A stretch of 64,000 nucleotides of DNA. It comes from Allolobophora icterica (taxonomy: Eukaryota > Annelida > Clitellata > Crassiclitellata > Lumbricidae). The DNA is taken from positions 40,581,409 through 40,645,408 of the forward strand of contig OY744613.1 of the NCBI GenBank assembly GCA_963556255.1, given 5' to 3'. The stretch's first letter is position 1; each line of letters begins with the position of its first letter. The notes under the pieces were generated by a model, which ran no database searches, was not told the DNA's origin, and was given only the letters and a program-made list of their open reading frames with translations. A program made the position numbers and the translations under genes. Shown piece by piece: positions 1-11,596 of the stretch.

Positions 1-864
1 ATTTTAGTTCGTAAATTCTAGGACAAAATCCTCTTAAATCGATCGCAACGATCAATTGTTTCTTTGCTTCATCATAGCGTATTCTTACTGGTAGATATCT
101 GCTATCCTTAATAACACTTCCTTTCCACAGAAGACTGGAATCCAAGAGAATCACTTGACCAGTTGCTCCGTTTGCAACTAAAAGTCGGTCGTCTGAATCG
201 ATCAAAAGATAACGAGGTGAAAGAAATTCTTGTCCTCTAAATTGAGGAATAAAACGACGGATCACCATCTCTCCATTTCGGCTCACTTCCCATATTCCCC
301 ATTTATATAATTCATTCGTACCATTCTCCTCTTTTTCAGCCCACTCGTGCAAAATTATGAAGTTTCCAGTTGATGTCTCTACTGCTTGGTGAGGGAACTC
401 AATTTCTGGAGGCAAATGAATGGAAAGACGGAGGTTGGCGTCTGTTCCGTAGATCTCCAGTCGAGATAATGGACTACAACCTCTCACAATCAACAAGTGA
501 TCATCCCTGGACACTGACAGAAGATATGACCAATCAATGCCAGTAGATAACCAATTAGTAACATTGTAATTAATATCTGATTCTCTGATAATTTTCCAGA
601 TACATTGATTCCAAGTGTCAATGACATACAGGCAGTTCTCCTTCTCACTCGCTACAACATCTTCTGGAAACTTACCAGTTTTTAAGTCGATTTTCCATTG
701 AAAAAGAAATGGTTCTATGTCCTGGAAAACACGGATTACACCTGGAGAAGAATTTGATCCACAGAGTGCATAGATTTCTGTTCGAAGTTTTGCTATTCCC
801 ACCACAAACTCGTTTTCTCCCACTTTGAGACTCGCAATAAAGTTGGCGCCAATAGGAGACAGAA
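1..864 (-). CDS. Unit 1 exon: beta-propeller, terminal exon
   Basis: Read from the acceptor at 865-866 in phase 1, the exon is open to the window edge, where the final codons give YELK followed by T, the first base of the expected TGA. Conserved landmarks are NCLYVIDTWNQCIWKI, LSVSRDDHLLIVRGC, AVETSTGNF and LLIDSDDRLLVA, the repeated strand patterns of a beta-propeller. It lacks an upstream in-frame ATG, so it is only visible as an exon. It is closest to the unit 4 propeller. Confidence 0.85.
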
Positions 865-1535
865 CTATGACACAGAAAAACTTCGTTATTATTCTCTAGA
901 ATGAGAACCATTAAAAATTTAAAATGTGCAATAATTGAAAATATGTTTGTACCAAGATCTAATGCCATAGCTTGAATATTTCAAAACTTCGGTTGTCAAT
1001 CGACTGTTGTCAGAGAATAGCGGTCTGCTATAGAATTGGGCGGTAGGCCCTAACTGTATTGGAAAGTAAGGGGTTCTCGAATTCTAAATTCGCATGCCTT
1101 AGCACACACAATGTCACATAGAACTCAAACTATCCAGTGCAGATGTTAAGGAATTACGATTGCACAATTATTAAATGTTTCCACAGTCAATTATGCCGAC
1201 TGAATGCCTATTTCATTGTTGTTGGTGAATCGCGTCACGTTAAAAGATCTCTTGTCGCCAGGTCCGAATTGCTTTGGACATTGGTCACTAGTAGCACTCT
1301 GTCCGTTAAAGGCGAATACCCTTTGGTAGTTGACAATCGATATTCAGGCAATGTAGAGCTTTAACTAGTCATTGCATTAAGAGAATAACCTTTAATCGGA
1401 CAACGACAGGTTTTATATAACACAATGCAAGGTAGATCAAGGTATATATATATATCAAATCGGAGCACATGGAGAAGGTTGACCATGAGAGTCGCTAGGA
1501 TTCAACGAATCGACAGCACAAGGTGACAAGGTGAC

Positions 1536-1594
<59 letters not shown>

Positions 1595-4500
1595 TATATA
1601 TATAATATAATATATATATATGTATATATATATATTAAAATGTGTATCATGACGATCGCTAGAGCTCCAGGAGTTGACAGCACAAGGTGACAAGGTGATA
1701 TATATTATATACGGTCACAATTAGTAGCTAATATAAGCAGTTAAAGACATTTTGGTGGTTTAATGGTTTTCTATTTCATGTCTGATTTTATTAAAAAATA
1801 CGGAAATATTTGGGTCTGGATTGGGAAGGAGGTATAATAAATCAAATTCTACAGGATTAGTTATTGAGATCTGTTGTTGTAGTTTATATGGACGGTTGCA
1901 TTTACTGGTTTCTGCTTGTTCCTTAAAGATATCCGCCCCCTGGACTCCTTAGGGTTTCTAATTTATCCATCTTAGGAGTAACTATATCTGACAATTAAAA
2001 CATTTCTAATAATTTTAACCGAATTTGTAGTCAGGCCCTCCGCTCCATATTATGCTCTTTGCACCTTATTAGCTCAGGGTCTACAATGTCCTTGACTTAA
2101 TCGTGTGGTGAGAGCGACAATCCTCTCTAGAATACTTTATTCTTCTCCTGCCTGGTGGGGCTTTACTACTCAAAGTGACCGGGAAAACTATCTTCAATCA
2201 TAAGACGACTAATGAGAGGACATTACTTACCTGAAGACAACCCTTCCTATGCTCAACTCTGTAAACTAGCTGATACCCGTCTCTTCTTAGCCACAAGAAG
2301 CTTTCATGGTCATGTCCTTCATGGTCTATTGCCTCAAATTAAATTAACATAATGATATCTATTGCGCCCCAGAGGTCATAATCTTACTTTACAATATTCT
2401 GAAAATCTGATTAGAAAAAGCTTTAGTATTAGGATGCTATTTGATGTTGTTTAATTAGTAAAACTGCTACCCATTTTAGATGATAGTTTTAGTTTTAAAT
2501 GTCTATTATTATGATGTTTTTGATGTAGTGTTATTAGTAATATTTCAATTTTATTTAAATGTACACTCTTTTTCAAAGATTATTATCTTCTTATAACTTC
2601 TATCTTTTATATTTTTCTATACTTGTTCACCAATGTGCGGTTCGCTTTTGGTTTTTCAATAAAGAATAATAATGTGGGGCGTGGTGGCTCAGTGGTAAGC
2701 CCGGCGCCTTGTGACCGGAGGGTCGCAGGTTCGAATCCCACTCTAGCCGCTGCGTACGGACCTTGGCCAAGTAGTTGACTTCGAGAGGCGCCATAGAAAT
2801 ATCCGGAATAAAAAAAAATAAAAAATAAATATACAAGTATGACCTGGATAGGCCCTGGGTTCCTTAACTGCAACAATGCCCGCCTGAACGAGGCTTCTGC
2901 AGATTAGGTCATTCAAGACCGCATGTCGGCCCGGTCCAAGACGGCATGACAGGCCATGAGAACCATCGGCGGTCACCAGAGTGCCGCACAGGCAGTCATG
3001 TGCATGGCATATGGCCGTGCCAAGGCGGAGGCCAACAGTTTTTCGGACTGCCTCGTCATCCAATCTAAGGCCGCACGTGCTGATGGGCAATGCAAACAGC
3101 CAGTCACCCGCGTGTGGTGCGGAGACTGGTCTCAGCCGTGCTTGATGGTAGGCGCTGGTGTGAAACTGAGCAAGCTCGGTAACTGTCCTTTGAATAACGG
3201 GTCTGTCCCAAAATGACCGTCTGTGAGATAGCTCCCCGTCCGGATGTGATGCAGAATAATTGGAGCACCATTGCTCGACCGAAGTGACAAACTGTGTGTC
3301 TGTGTCAATGATTGAGTTACTGAGCATGGAGGATTGGATGGTGAGGGTACTTGCAGCGGAAGCCAAAAAGGCGCGTAGCACAAGCGAAGAAACCCTACGG
3401 ATACCCAGGCCTCCAGCTTTAACAGGGAGGGAGGTCTGCAACCACTGATCATCCGACAAAGGAAGGTTCAGGATTGAGCAGAGACCGTCTCTCAACAGAG
3501 AGTCATATTTCTCGAGAAGCTGAAGGCCTGAGCAAGGGCCGCAGCGAAGCGTATGCATCAATTTAGGAGCGCTGAGCCAGGATATGAGCATCGTGTTTAG
3601 TGATGCTTACCAGTCTGGATAAGGCCATGGCTAGTTCAGAGCAGCGGGTTTCAAGACATGCCGAGAGGGCCTCCGAGGTAGAAAGTGGGGCGCCTAGAAG
3701 GGTGGCACTTTTTGGCTTAGTGACTGAAAAGCGACGGAGCGGTTCAAGGGAGACTGGGTCATCAGAACGTGATATCACCTCGCATTTTGCATGATTCAGA
3801 GATAACCATTCTCTGCCTTCACGCCCAATGGTTTCAACGTCGGCAGTCACCCCCGCTGCCTCTCCCCCCAAAGTGAGATCGTCAATGCATCCCAGCGCCA
3901 GAGGGGATTGCATGTTTAGTAGAATCGCCTGTAGGGGAAGACAAAATAGAAGCGGACCGAAGGGGTCGCCCTGCTGCGGTCCCACCTCTGACCGGAGGGA
4001 GAACCGACCAAACTTAAGTTCAGAGGTTTTCGCGTAAGCTAAGTTACGGTATGGTAGAAGTTCCGGTAAAGTGTCTAAGACCGAAGAAAGCATGCGGTCT
4101 CTGTACAAGCTATTAAAAGCATTGGAGAAATCTAGTTTCACAAGTATTGAGCCTTCCTGCTTATTGCTTAGGAAGCGCCTAACGGTGTGAACAACCGCCT
4201 CGCAGCCTCCTGGTGCTACCACTCCCACCGGTTTGTGCGAAAAGTAAGTTGAAACTCTTGGAAGGGCGAACGAGTTGGCGCATTTGGAGCTTAATCTACG
4301 CCAGTAATATCCAATTACGATTGTGGGTAGGCCAATTGTTATTATTTTTTCCCGAGGTACATATGATCCCTCGGGAGTTCAAAAATTAGGGGGCATTGTT
4401 CTGGAATGGAATTATTATTATTTGTTTTATTGTTATTATTTTTTTTCCCGGATATTTCTATAGCGCCTCTCGAAGTCAACTACTACTCAGAAGCGCTCCC

Positions 4501-7500
4501 GACTACAGCATTTGATACTGTGCCGGAATTTTCACGCCAAAGCGCCACGAGCAATTGCGAGTGAAGGACTTGCCCAAGGTCCGTACGCAGCGGCTAGAGT
4601 GGGATTTTCGAACCTACAACCCTCCGGTCACAAGGCGCCGTGCTTACCACTGAGCCACCACGCCCCCGAGATCTTGACCAGGACGGCCACTCCAGAGTCA
4701 ACACCATTAATTAATATCATACACCTGAAGGATCATATATACCTCGGGTAAAAAATAATAATAATAAATTTAATTTGTATGATCCTTTGGTACTTATCAA
4801 TGTTTTAATGTTTTTTTTTTCAAATGGCGGATTTATGACAGGTCTGGAGGAAATTTAGCCCCTTGGTAAGTTTGAGACTTTCAGTATTAGTAAGTTTATA
4901 ATATAACAGAACGGCGAAAGTTTCTTTCATAGTGGTCGGCTGTTCTCTAAACACAATATCTAGTCGGAACTATCATTTTGTTTCTTTTCTAAATTAAAAT
5001 TGGACAGAAAATTGGCTCATTTGGGTAGCACGACATTACTGTCATTACATACCGTGACACTTAATACCGTGACACTTTATACCGGACTATTCATACCGAC
5101 GACACTTAGTCCCATAGACAATTAAACCCAGGACAATTAATACCTATACACAGTAGGGTGGTCCTTAAAAATGAAAGTTGAAAATTTTGAAGTCTTACCC
5201 CTCTATATTGTTGTATGTGTTAAGAAAATAATATACAATTTTTTGGGGACTGATTGGATGTTTTAAACAGGTGCCACAAGCTGCTAGAACTTTGTAAGTA
5301 TACCTTTTGAATTTAAGTAAAATTCTAATTCACTGTTAACATTATTTTTTTGCTAAAAGTCATATACCTTGTAACAAATACTGTTCTTAATAGGTTTTCA
5401 TCATAAAAAGAAACTGTAAACTCCATTATTGACTACATACAAAATAGATTTCCACAAATTTTGTGCTGTTTCACAATACGCAGTCTGCAGACAGATTTAC
5501 AGCCAATCGCTCATTGATAATTGCTACAGTCACAAATTCTTAGTTATTGTCTGCTTCAGTGCATATAAATACTTTTGCTGATGTTGCTCCACTAACTGCA
5601 GTTGAAACTGTTTTGGTCCTCATTCTTTGTAAGAATACTGTTGAAATTCTGCACCAGCGCAACTCCCCTTTCCGCACAGTCGTTAACGACCTTCATTGTT
5701 CGAACAAACTCCATGGCACCTCGGTAGTCAGGTCGCTTTTCCCATTTGAGTGGATCAACTAGCAGAAACTCTGTTGGAAGACTCAACACTTCAAAGAAAC
5801 GGCGTGAAGATTTAGTTACAAAGTTAGAAACAGTCTTTTCACTGATAGATGTTGCAGCAACCTCAACGGTTATCTGTTTCTGAGGGTGGTCTGAACCTTC
5901 TGTTTCCAAGGCCTTCACAATCTCGCGCTTGACTGCAATAGAGATGTCAGGATAAAAAAATGAGTGATGTAAGTGTTTCACTCAGGTACCAAAAATGTAT
6001 TGAAAAAGCACTGCTATAGCCCGTTCCGGTTTTGAGATAGCTTTGTCTCCATAATTAAGAAGCTTGTTGAGGAATGCCAAGTCGTTGACAGGAGCTGCAG
6101 CTGCAAGCGGAACCCTAAACCAGTAGCGGACATAAACCTTAACTGCAGATAGCAAATCTCAGCATACCAGCTGGCTCACGTTTACTCACAACAAACTGTG
6201 CATGAAAGAGAGTTATTTTGATTGCATATATGACAAGAGCCATCCACCTGGCTCGACGGAGTGCTCCTGGCTGCAGGACCGGATTCCTCTTGCAGGGATG
6301 CCATCAAGGTAGATGTTTGTCAGTTCCAGCAACTCCCGATAGTCATCACGTGTTTGTGCTATTGCCAACTGCTGTTTGCAAAACACTATAATCGTCATTG
6401 TCTGTCACACCATCACCAAGAGTTGTGTACTGTTCCTTGTCTACAAATTGTCATTGTTGCTGAAACGTTTAAACAGCAGACTGTCAGGACCAGTTCACTG
6501 TATGTCACACGCAGCAAAAGCTTTTTGTGCAACAATTTTCATTATGTGATGGCGGCACGCAATATAGAGCAAGTTTCTCCCGATCTTTAACTCGATGTTG
6601 CTTCAGCACTTGATTGTTCCAAGCTCCAAGATTACTGCCAGTATTGCAACTGGTTGTATCAAATGACATTGCCGGAATGCGGTTTTTGATATTCCAGTCT
6701 TTCAAGCAGTCTACTACTGCTTTGGCCACTGCCTCACCTGTTTCTGCTGGCAGCTTGGGAACACCGAGGAGTTCTGTTGTTCCAGCTCCAGAAATAATCA
6801 CTGGCAATCTTCAAACTTTGTCACCTTCAGGTAATTCAGGTAAAATATTACCATCCCAATGGACCGTTAGTGGAATATGAGGATTGAACGATAGTTTAAT
6901 TCAGCTATGCGTCACCTTGTGTTTATTCGTGTTCTACATACAGTGCCACGGTTGATAGCAAGTTCTTATGTCCAAGACTGGAGGCTGATGTTGTGAGAAC
7001 GTATACAGCTTTTTGATCGCTAATCAGAATACGATCAAGTGCTGAAGCAACATCTTGTGTGACAATGGTCTTCCTACCTCGCTTCCTCTTTTTAGCACTC
7101 ATAACAAACATCATTTACGCGTTTTTCATCCTCAAGGGACTAAGTCGATTTGCTGCTGAGACCAAACAGAACTTCGTGACGAGTGTGGTACCTCTTAATA
7201 ATGTCATAAAATTACGTTTTTGGCGGTTTTATTTCTTTTTCATCACATACAACAATACCCAGGGATAAGAAGTTTAAAAAGTTCAAGTTTAGTTTTTTTA
7301 TGCCAAATAAGAACCACCCTAATACACAGGTATGCAGTCTGTTTAGTGTCTTTGTCATGTTTACTGTCTTTGTTATTTGAAAATCGTATTGCGCAGTTCG
7401 CGTCTTGCCTTTGTGTCGTTCATCCCCCCTCCCGAAAAACATGTATTCAATGCTGCAAAAGCGAGTGGAAGGAGCGGTTGCGGCATACGGTTAAACCAAA

Positions 7501-9731
7501 ATCCTTGTTTACCTTCGTGCTATGTCTCAGCTTTCTCACTCGTGACGTTCACAAAGAACTGAATATGGATTATGGAATATTGCCTTGTTATTGCTTTTAA
7601 TGATTTTCACCTGCCTATTACTTATCCAGTTCTTATATAATTGGTTCGTATCTTGGAGACAGTTTTTTTGTAATTCGTTTCTTGTTCTTTCACTAAATTT
7701 TACAAGTGACTTAATGTCATGGGGATTAAGTGTCATAGGGACTAAGTGTCATAGGTATTATGTAACCGGTAGTTACTGTCGTGGTATCAAGTGTCACGGC
7801 ATTAAATGTCACCAAACCATAATTTTTTATACTTTTGATTAAGTGGAAAAAAACTTACCAAACGCTTTCTTGAACTGATCGATGTCTATGTCGATATTGT
7901 GTCGTTGAACTTCTGCATGTATTCTGCCAGTTGTTGACTGTTGTGTCTTTGATAGGCACGAAAGCAGCTTCACAAGGTCATGCTGTTCATCCAACGATCG
8001 GAGATTTTCAAAAGCGACTCGCGATCGACTCCAAACCCAAACCACAGCCTGTCTGTCCGAATAAGAGTTAAGAATCTCTATCTCGTCATCGATCAGCTGA
8101 CACATCAAAATATCTAACTCAGCCGGCCATTGTTGGGTTGTATCTTGTAGGTCAAGGAGTTCTTGAACAAAATGTTGTACCAGACGCTTCTCGTTTCTCC
8201 ATTTTCTGGTTCCAATCGTAGCCTTTATGGCAGCTATGGAGCAAACACATCCTTTTTAGCAAAAGCAATATGAAATTAATGGTCCTTGTCATTTTCATTG
8301 AGAAATATGTTAAAACCACAAACTTTATCATTGCGAAGGCCCTCTGTAGGCCTATTAGATGAAACGTGCAAGCCTAACTTCATCGTTTCCGACTAACTTG
8401 TTCAAACGAGCAACTCCAGTGATTGAGTGAATTTTGGTAGATAAAGTGAACTTCGAAGGTCAAAAATATATAATATTACGAGCTTCTAACTGTCAGTGAA
8501 TAATGCTTCGAACATCGAATTTTCGATATTTGTATAAAAATGGCATTTAAACTAAGCGTAGGACTGTAGATAATCGTAGCTACATTCAAATGCCATTTAC
8601 GTTTATTCAAAGGTTTCTATATCAAAGCTCCAAAACCTTAGCTTTGTCAGTATATCGGTGTATTTTTGTTGATAATTTTGATATCGCTGAGACAGTTTTA
8701 AAGTACCTCCTCCGCTTTGTGAAAATTTTGCAACGACATTCTGGTTGGATTGCTGAAGACACAAAATGAAATCTGAGTATCTCGTACCAGTGTAGAAGGA
8801 ACGCATGATATGTAATAGCTCCGCATTGATTTCCGTGTTGCGTCGCCTTGTTTTGCCTTGACGATGTTTATATCGACCGAGGAGTCTTTCTTTGACATCA
8901 GTGAGACAATCGGCAGATCTCATCAGACTGATTAGAACTATTGATTGAATATTCTCCTCAAAATAATGCTGGTTAGTCCTGTATATGGCGTATTTGTCAA
9001 CGTCTTTATAAAAAGCTGCAAAACAAACCTCAGCGGAAAATAATAAATCCATTGCCATAAAACCTAATCGTGATTTTAATTTTAAAGTAGAGAAGATCCA
9101 GAATACCATTAAATCCAAATGTAGGGCAACAGCTTACTTAAAGGCCGGTTGTCAGAAATCCAGATGGAAATTGAAGAAGAGAGAGCGAGATGCTGTTAAG
9201 GTGGATTGTGTTTCCTTTGAAGGGAATGGGGAACAGTCAAGCGATTTTTTATCCCATGAAACACGCTAGACAAATGCAATTACAGGAATTTTGGTATTAA
9301 TTTTTTCAGGCGATCGTATAACTTGACACCTAATTATCGCTATAATGTGACTCAACACGACACTTTCAAGTAGACATTACGACTTACGAGTCTTAACAAT
9401 AATGGAAATGCTATAATGGGTAGCCGAAGACTGAGATCCGATTAAACGATGGATGAAATTGGTCTAAGCACGAGTTAAACCATTTGACTCCAGAGCAGAC
9501 GATTCTAGGAAGACAGGTTCCGGATTCGTACTAACCTGCTAGATGGCGCCAGATTCTCCTTTTGAGTCTTCTCTTCCTGAGTCTTTGAAACCAACAGCAA
9601 TCGACTGAAGCCATTTGACTGAATAAGTCTTGTCTCTGTGAACATCGAGGAGACTTTCTTTCGATCATCACAAAGCATAAATACGACTTCAGTAGAATCA
9701 GGTCCATTAGTTCCAGTGGAAGATCATTCAT
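1..9731 (-). CDS. Unit 1 F-box/CARD/X/beta-propeller gene, exons 9536..9731, 8707..9015, 7859..8233, 1..864
   Basis: Four exons on the minus strand join in frame to 581 codons; only the last two bases of the stop codon lie beyond the window edge. Order: F-box-like region (residues 1-65), CARD-like domain (about 66-168), uncharacterised domain X (about 169-293), then a single-exon six-bladed-type beta-propeller (about 294-581). Donors are G|gttagt, G|gtactt and G|gtaagt; acceptors end tttcag, tttgcag, ccatag and gtcatag. By family, F-box-like proteins recruit substrates to SCF-type ubiquitin ligases, CARDs mediate death-fold assembly and propellers bind ligands or substrates; the combined role is inferred. 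The last intron (7 kb) carries most of the unit's transposons. No frameshift or stop was found in any exon, so this copy looks functional. The ATG lies directly after a splice acceptor, implying an upstream non-coding exon. Confidence 0.75.
1440..1725. repeat. AT-rich dinucleotide tract with a duplicated 50-bp motif
   Basis: Two imperfect copies of a segment ending gacagcacaaggtgacaagg flank runs of (TA)n between 1535 and 1640. It lies in the last intron of the unit 1 gene. Confidence 0.7.
2080..2600 (+). pseudogene. LINE reverse transcriptase C-terminal fragment (CR1/L2-like)
   Basis: Translation gives VVRATILSRILYSSPAWWGFT and, after a frame change, LADTRLFLATRSFHGHVLHGLLP, the conserved region after the RT palm in this LINE group. 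The same motif, YASPAWWGF, is seen at 43.6 kb. It is interrupted by stops and a frameshift and is a dead fragment inside the unit 1 last intron. Confidence 0.7.
2674..2835 (+). mobile_element. tRNA-derived SINE, internally deleted copy
   Basis: The head carries Pol III A-box-like gtggctcagtgg and B-box ggttcgaatccc. The middle of the element is missing compared with the copy at 12838: the sequence jumps from 'ccttggccaa' to 'gtagttgacttcgagagg'. The tail is ccggaataaa followed by A-rich repeats. It is inserted in the end of the RT pseudogene to its right. Confidence 0.85.
2865..4300 (-). pseudogene. Non-LTR-type reverse transcriptase pseudogene
   Basis: Minus-strand frames read PGGCEAVVHTVRRFLS, VKLDFSNAFNSLYRDRM, QQGDPFGPLLFCL and, at the catalytic box, GCIDDLTLGG (a YLDD-like motif altered to CIDD). 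The downstream part reads GDWLFALPISTCGLRL and CHAHDCLCGTLV, the cysteine-bearing tail of this RT group. Two overlapping frames meet near 3563-3591, so a frameshift breaks the protein, and a SINE cuts the 3' end near 2865. Part of the unit 1 last intron. Confidence 0.75.
4448..4666 (-). mobile_element. tRNA-derived SINE, near full-length
   Basis: Reverse complement of the same family as 12838: starts ggggcgtggtggctcagtgg, has a decayed B box, then the body with cggcacagtatcaaatgctg and the LINE-like tail ggagcgcttctgagtagtag. A few bases in the tRNA-like head are lost. Confidence 0.85.
5037..7815. mobile_element. Foldback-type DNA element with subterminal inverted repeats
   Basis: The left end contains repeated accgtgacacttaata motifs and the right end their inverted counterparts (ggggattaagtgtcatagg and caagtgtcacgg). 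The paralogous intron of unit 4 (about 61610-61640) lacks this block, supporting insertion. It is interrupted by the transposon at 5154-7321, so the older element is only about 600 bp long. Confidence 0.6.
5154..7321 (-). mobile_element. TAGGGTG-ended DNA transposon copy 1, with decayed transposase
   Basis: The ends are TAGGGTGGTCCTTA and TAAGAACCACCCTA (inverted), flanked by an exact 8-bp target duplication ATACACAG at 5146-5153 and 7322-7329. Minus-strand open stretches read ASALDRILISDQKAVYVL (6923-7114), SFDTTSCNTGSNLGAWNNQ (6505-6807) and MKVVNDCAERGVALVQNFN (5592-5981), in the order expected of one broken transposase of a family widespread in invertebrates. Stops and frame changes separate the pieces. 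Superfamily is uncertain; the 8-bp duplication fits hAT or P-like groups. Confidence 0.8.
7859..8233 (-). CDS. Unit 1 exon: uncharacterised domain X
   Basis: Exon of 375 nt, phase 1 to phase 1, acceptor ctccatag, donor G|gtaagt. It encodes a charged N-terminal helix-like part (WRNEKRLVQHFVQELLDLQ), then MCQLIDDEIEIL, VVWVWSRSRVAFENLRSLDE and HNIDIDIDQFKKAFG. I recognise no named family. The composition suggests an alpha-helical module. Confidence 0.8.
8707..9015 (-). CDS. Unit 1 exon: third CARD-like domain
   Basis: 309 nt, phase 1 to 1, acceptor tttgcag, donor G|gtactt. It encodes a death-fold-like helical domain: NIQSIVLISLMRSADCLTDV, then NAELLHIMRSF and RYSDFILCLQQSNQNVV, ending in the glycine-rich GGG that also closes the other CARD exons. 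Confidence 0.8.
9536..9731 (-). CDS. Unit 1 exon: F-box-like, probable start exon
   Basis: 196 nt. The ATG follows acceptor aaatttcag directly. It reads MNDLPLELMDLILLKSYLCF and FSQMASVDCCWFQRLRKRR: the LPxEL...IL...SVxxxW pattern of an F-box-like motif. The donor is G|gttagt, phase 1. Confidence 0.75.
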
Positions 9732-9899
9732 CTGAAATTTGTTTATTAATTCTACATTTTTAAGAGTTTGAAAAACGCAAAGTAAATTAAAACGATTACG
9801 ACTGTTTCCTCAAATCAACTATAATAATGTGTAGTAAATAACAATTCTATGTTATTTGGGTTCTTCCTGCGCTGTGGTTGATATCTTACATGTTGGCTA

Positions 9900-10180
9900 C
9901 ATGAATACTGCTGTGCGTGTATTTACATACATGTATGCAGGTATATGTGTAAATATATATCTATATAATGTGCATGAATGAATGTATGTTCGTATGTATT
10001 CATATATTTATGTCTTGTGTGTATGTATATAGTTATATAAATGTGTATACATTTGTGGGATGTGTATTTTTATATTTGTACCATCGGTTGATGCTTTGTG
10101 CATTAAACAATTGTGCGATAGAAGTAACAATTTAATAATATATGTGTATTTATGTATATATGTATGCAATATTTTGAAAC
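9900..10180. repeat. TGTA-rich low-complexity sequence
   Basis: Degenerate (tgta)n-type repeats between the F-box exon and a MITE. The equivalent position of unit 2 (from about 21700) holds longer AT and TGTA repeats, so a repeat tract is an ancestral feature here. Confidence 0.6.
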
Positions 10181-10487
10181 CTCAAGTCATAACAGGCTGT
10201 ATAGCCGTAAATAAAGTTAAAAGTTTTAACCGCTTATAATATTACATGTTTGCGGTGACATATTTGGTACTTTTTCACCGTATACATTGTTGTTGAAAAG
10301 CGTGTGTGTCTGCCTCGCTCCAATAAACATCACTGAGGCCTATTTCTCCCGTCCTCTCCAATCTTAACCATCCCCGTCCACCGCTCGTAGTCATACACTG
10401 AAATTGACTCACAGTGACTCATAAAGTACAGTATAGCATACGCATATGTTATTATATCATAATTAAGATGTTATACATACTGTATGG

Positions 10488-11026
10488 CAAGGTGCGACCG
10501 TACATACGGTACGTACGTTATTTTTTTCTGTAACGTACGTGTATGGTACGCGTACGTTATTATGCCGTACGTTTCCGTACGTTCACATCAGTTTATGATG
10601 AAAATAAGATACATAACATTATGCACAACAAAAATCAATGATAGTTGGTGATTGAAGGTCGTAGCCAATTTTAACCAGTGCATCAGTCAGCTGTGGTTGT
10701 TCAATGATCTCTACTTATAAAATTTTAAATCCCAAACTGCTAATAATGTTGTCAAATGTATAGGCCTAATATGAAGATAATTAAGATTTTACGGCACACT
10801 TTATAGGATGTTCAGTGTTACCATAGTGGTCATTTTGTTGGTAATAATAAATTTCGGTGCCGTTCGTAAATAATTAGGCCTACGTACAGGAGAATAATAG
10901 GCCTACTGTTAGAGCTAGACCGATCATTTTTAACGTACGCATACGGTACGCGTACGTTATTATTTTCGATAACGTACGTACGGTACGCGTACGTTATTCC
11001 GGTAAGTAACGTGCGGCCGCACTTTG
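10488..11026. mobile_element. MITE with CAAGGTGCG ends and CGTACG palindromes
   Basis: The ends CAAGGTGCGACCGTAC and GTGCGGCCGCACTTTG are inverted repeats with three mismatches. An exact 8-bp duplication CTGTATGG flanks it (10480-10487, 11027-11034), suggesting hAT-like mobilisation. Both subterminal parts contain clusters of the palindrome cgtacg; no transposase is encoded. Confidence 0.8.
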
Positions 11027-11233
11027 CTGTATGGTGAACCAAAATTACACAGTGAAATTGTCAAAAATATCGATGCGATATATAATCCTTCTGTGGATTT
11101 GATTTTGTGGGTGACGCTCGCTGCCTGTATGTGTGCATGCATGCATGTGTGGTCGTGTGTATGTATTTGTGCCTGCTTGTTTATAAGTGCGTAAACGTTT
11201 CTAACTAATCAACATAATGGTAGAGATGATTAC

Positions 11234-11254
11234 CGTTGTTTCGTGTGGAATGAC
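11234..11254 (-). CDS. Unit 1 candidate 21-nt microexon
   Basis: On the minus strand 21 nt lie between acceptor actcacag and donor gtaatc. In phase 1 it would add GHSTRNN. The element and its splice signals recur in units 2 and 3 although the flanks diverge in unit 3. It is too short to prove without transcripts. Confidence 0.4.
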
Positions 11255-11596
11255 CTGTGAGTATCGATGAGCTTTACTTCTTTCCAATAACCGCTGAGTG
11301 GTTTCAAATGCTAAAGTAAATGCTCATCATCATCACCAGCAGGCAAAAAACAGCGAAATGTTCTGTTCAATTTTCTCATGTGTTCAGTAAATTAATAAAC
11401 GATTCACTCAATTGGAAGGTTGATGAGAGATGAAATTGTAAATCTGTGCAGTATTCTTCCAAAGAGACCAGTTCACAATCTCTGGCGAATTTCTACTTAT
11501 TCGTGGTTTAAGTACCAAATTCCTTACGCTAACATGGACAAAATACATTGCGATTTGCTATTCTCATGGGTTGGATTTACCCACATTGAAGCCAAA

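Noticed and set aside
672..968. 98-codon minus-strand frame starting MALDLGTNIF
   Set aside because: Out of frame with the propeller exon; the start resembles the intron-derived reading at unit 4 and is only a shadow.
2674..2760. A genuine tRNA gene
   Set aside because: A and B boxes are present but the sequence is the head of a repeated SINE and does not fold into a complete cloverleaf by eye.
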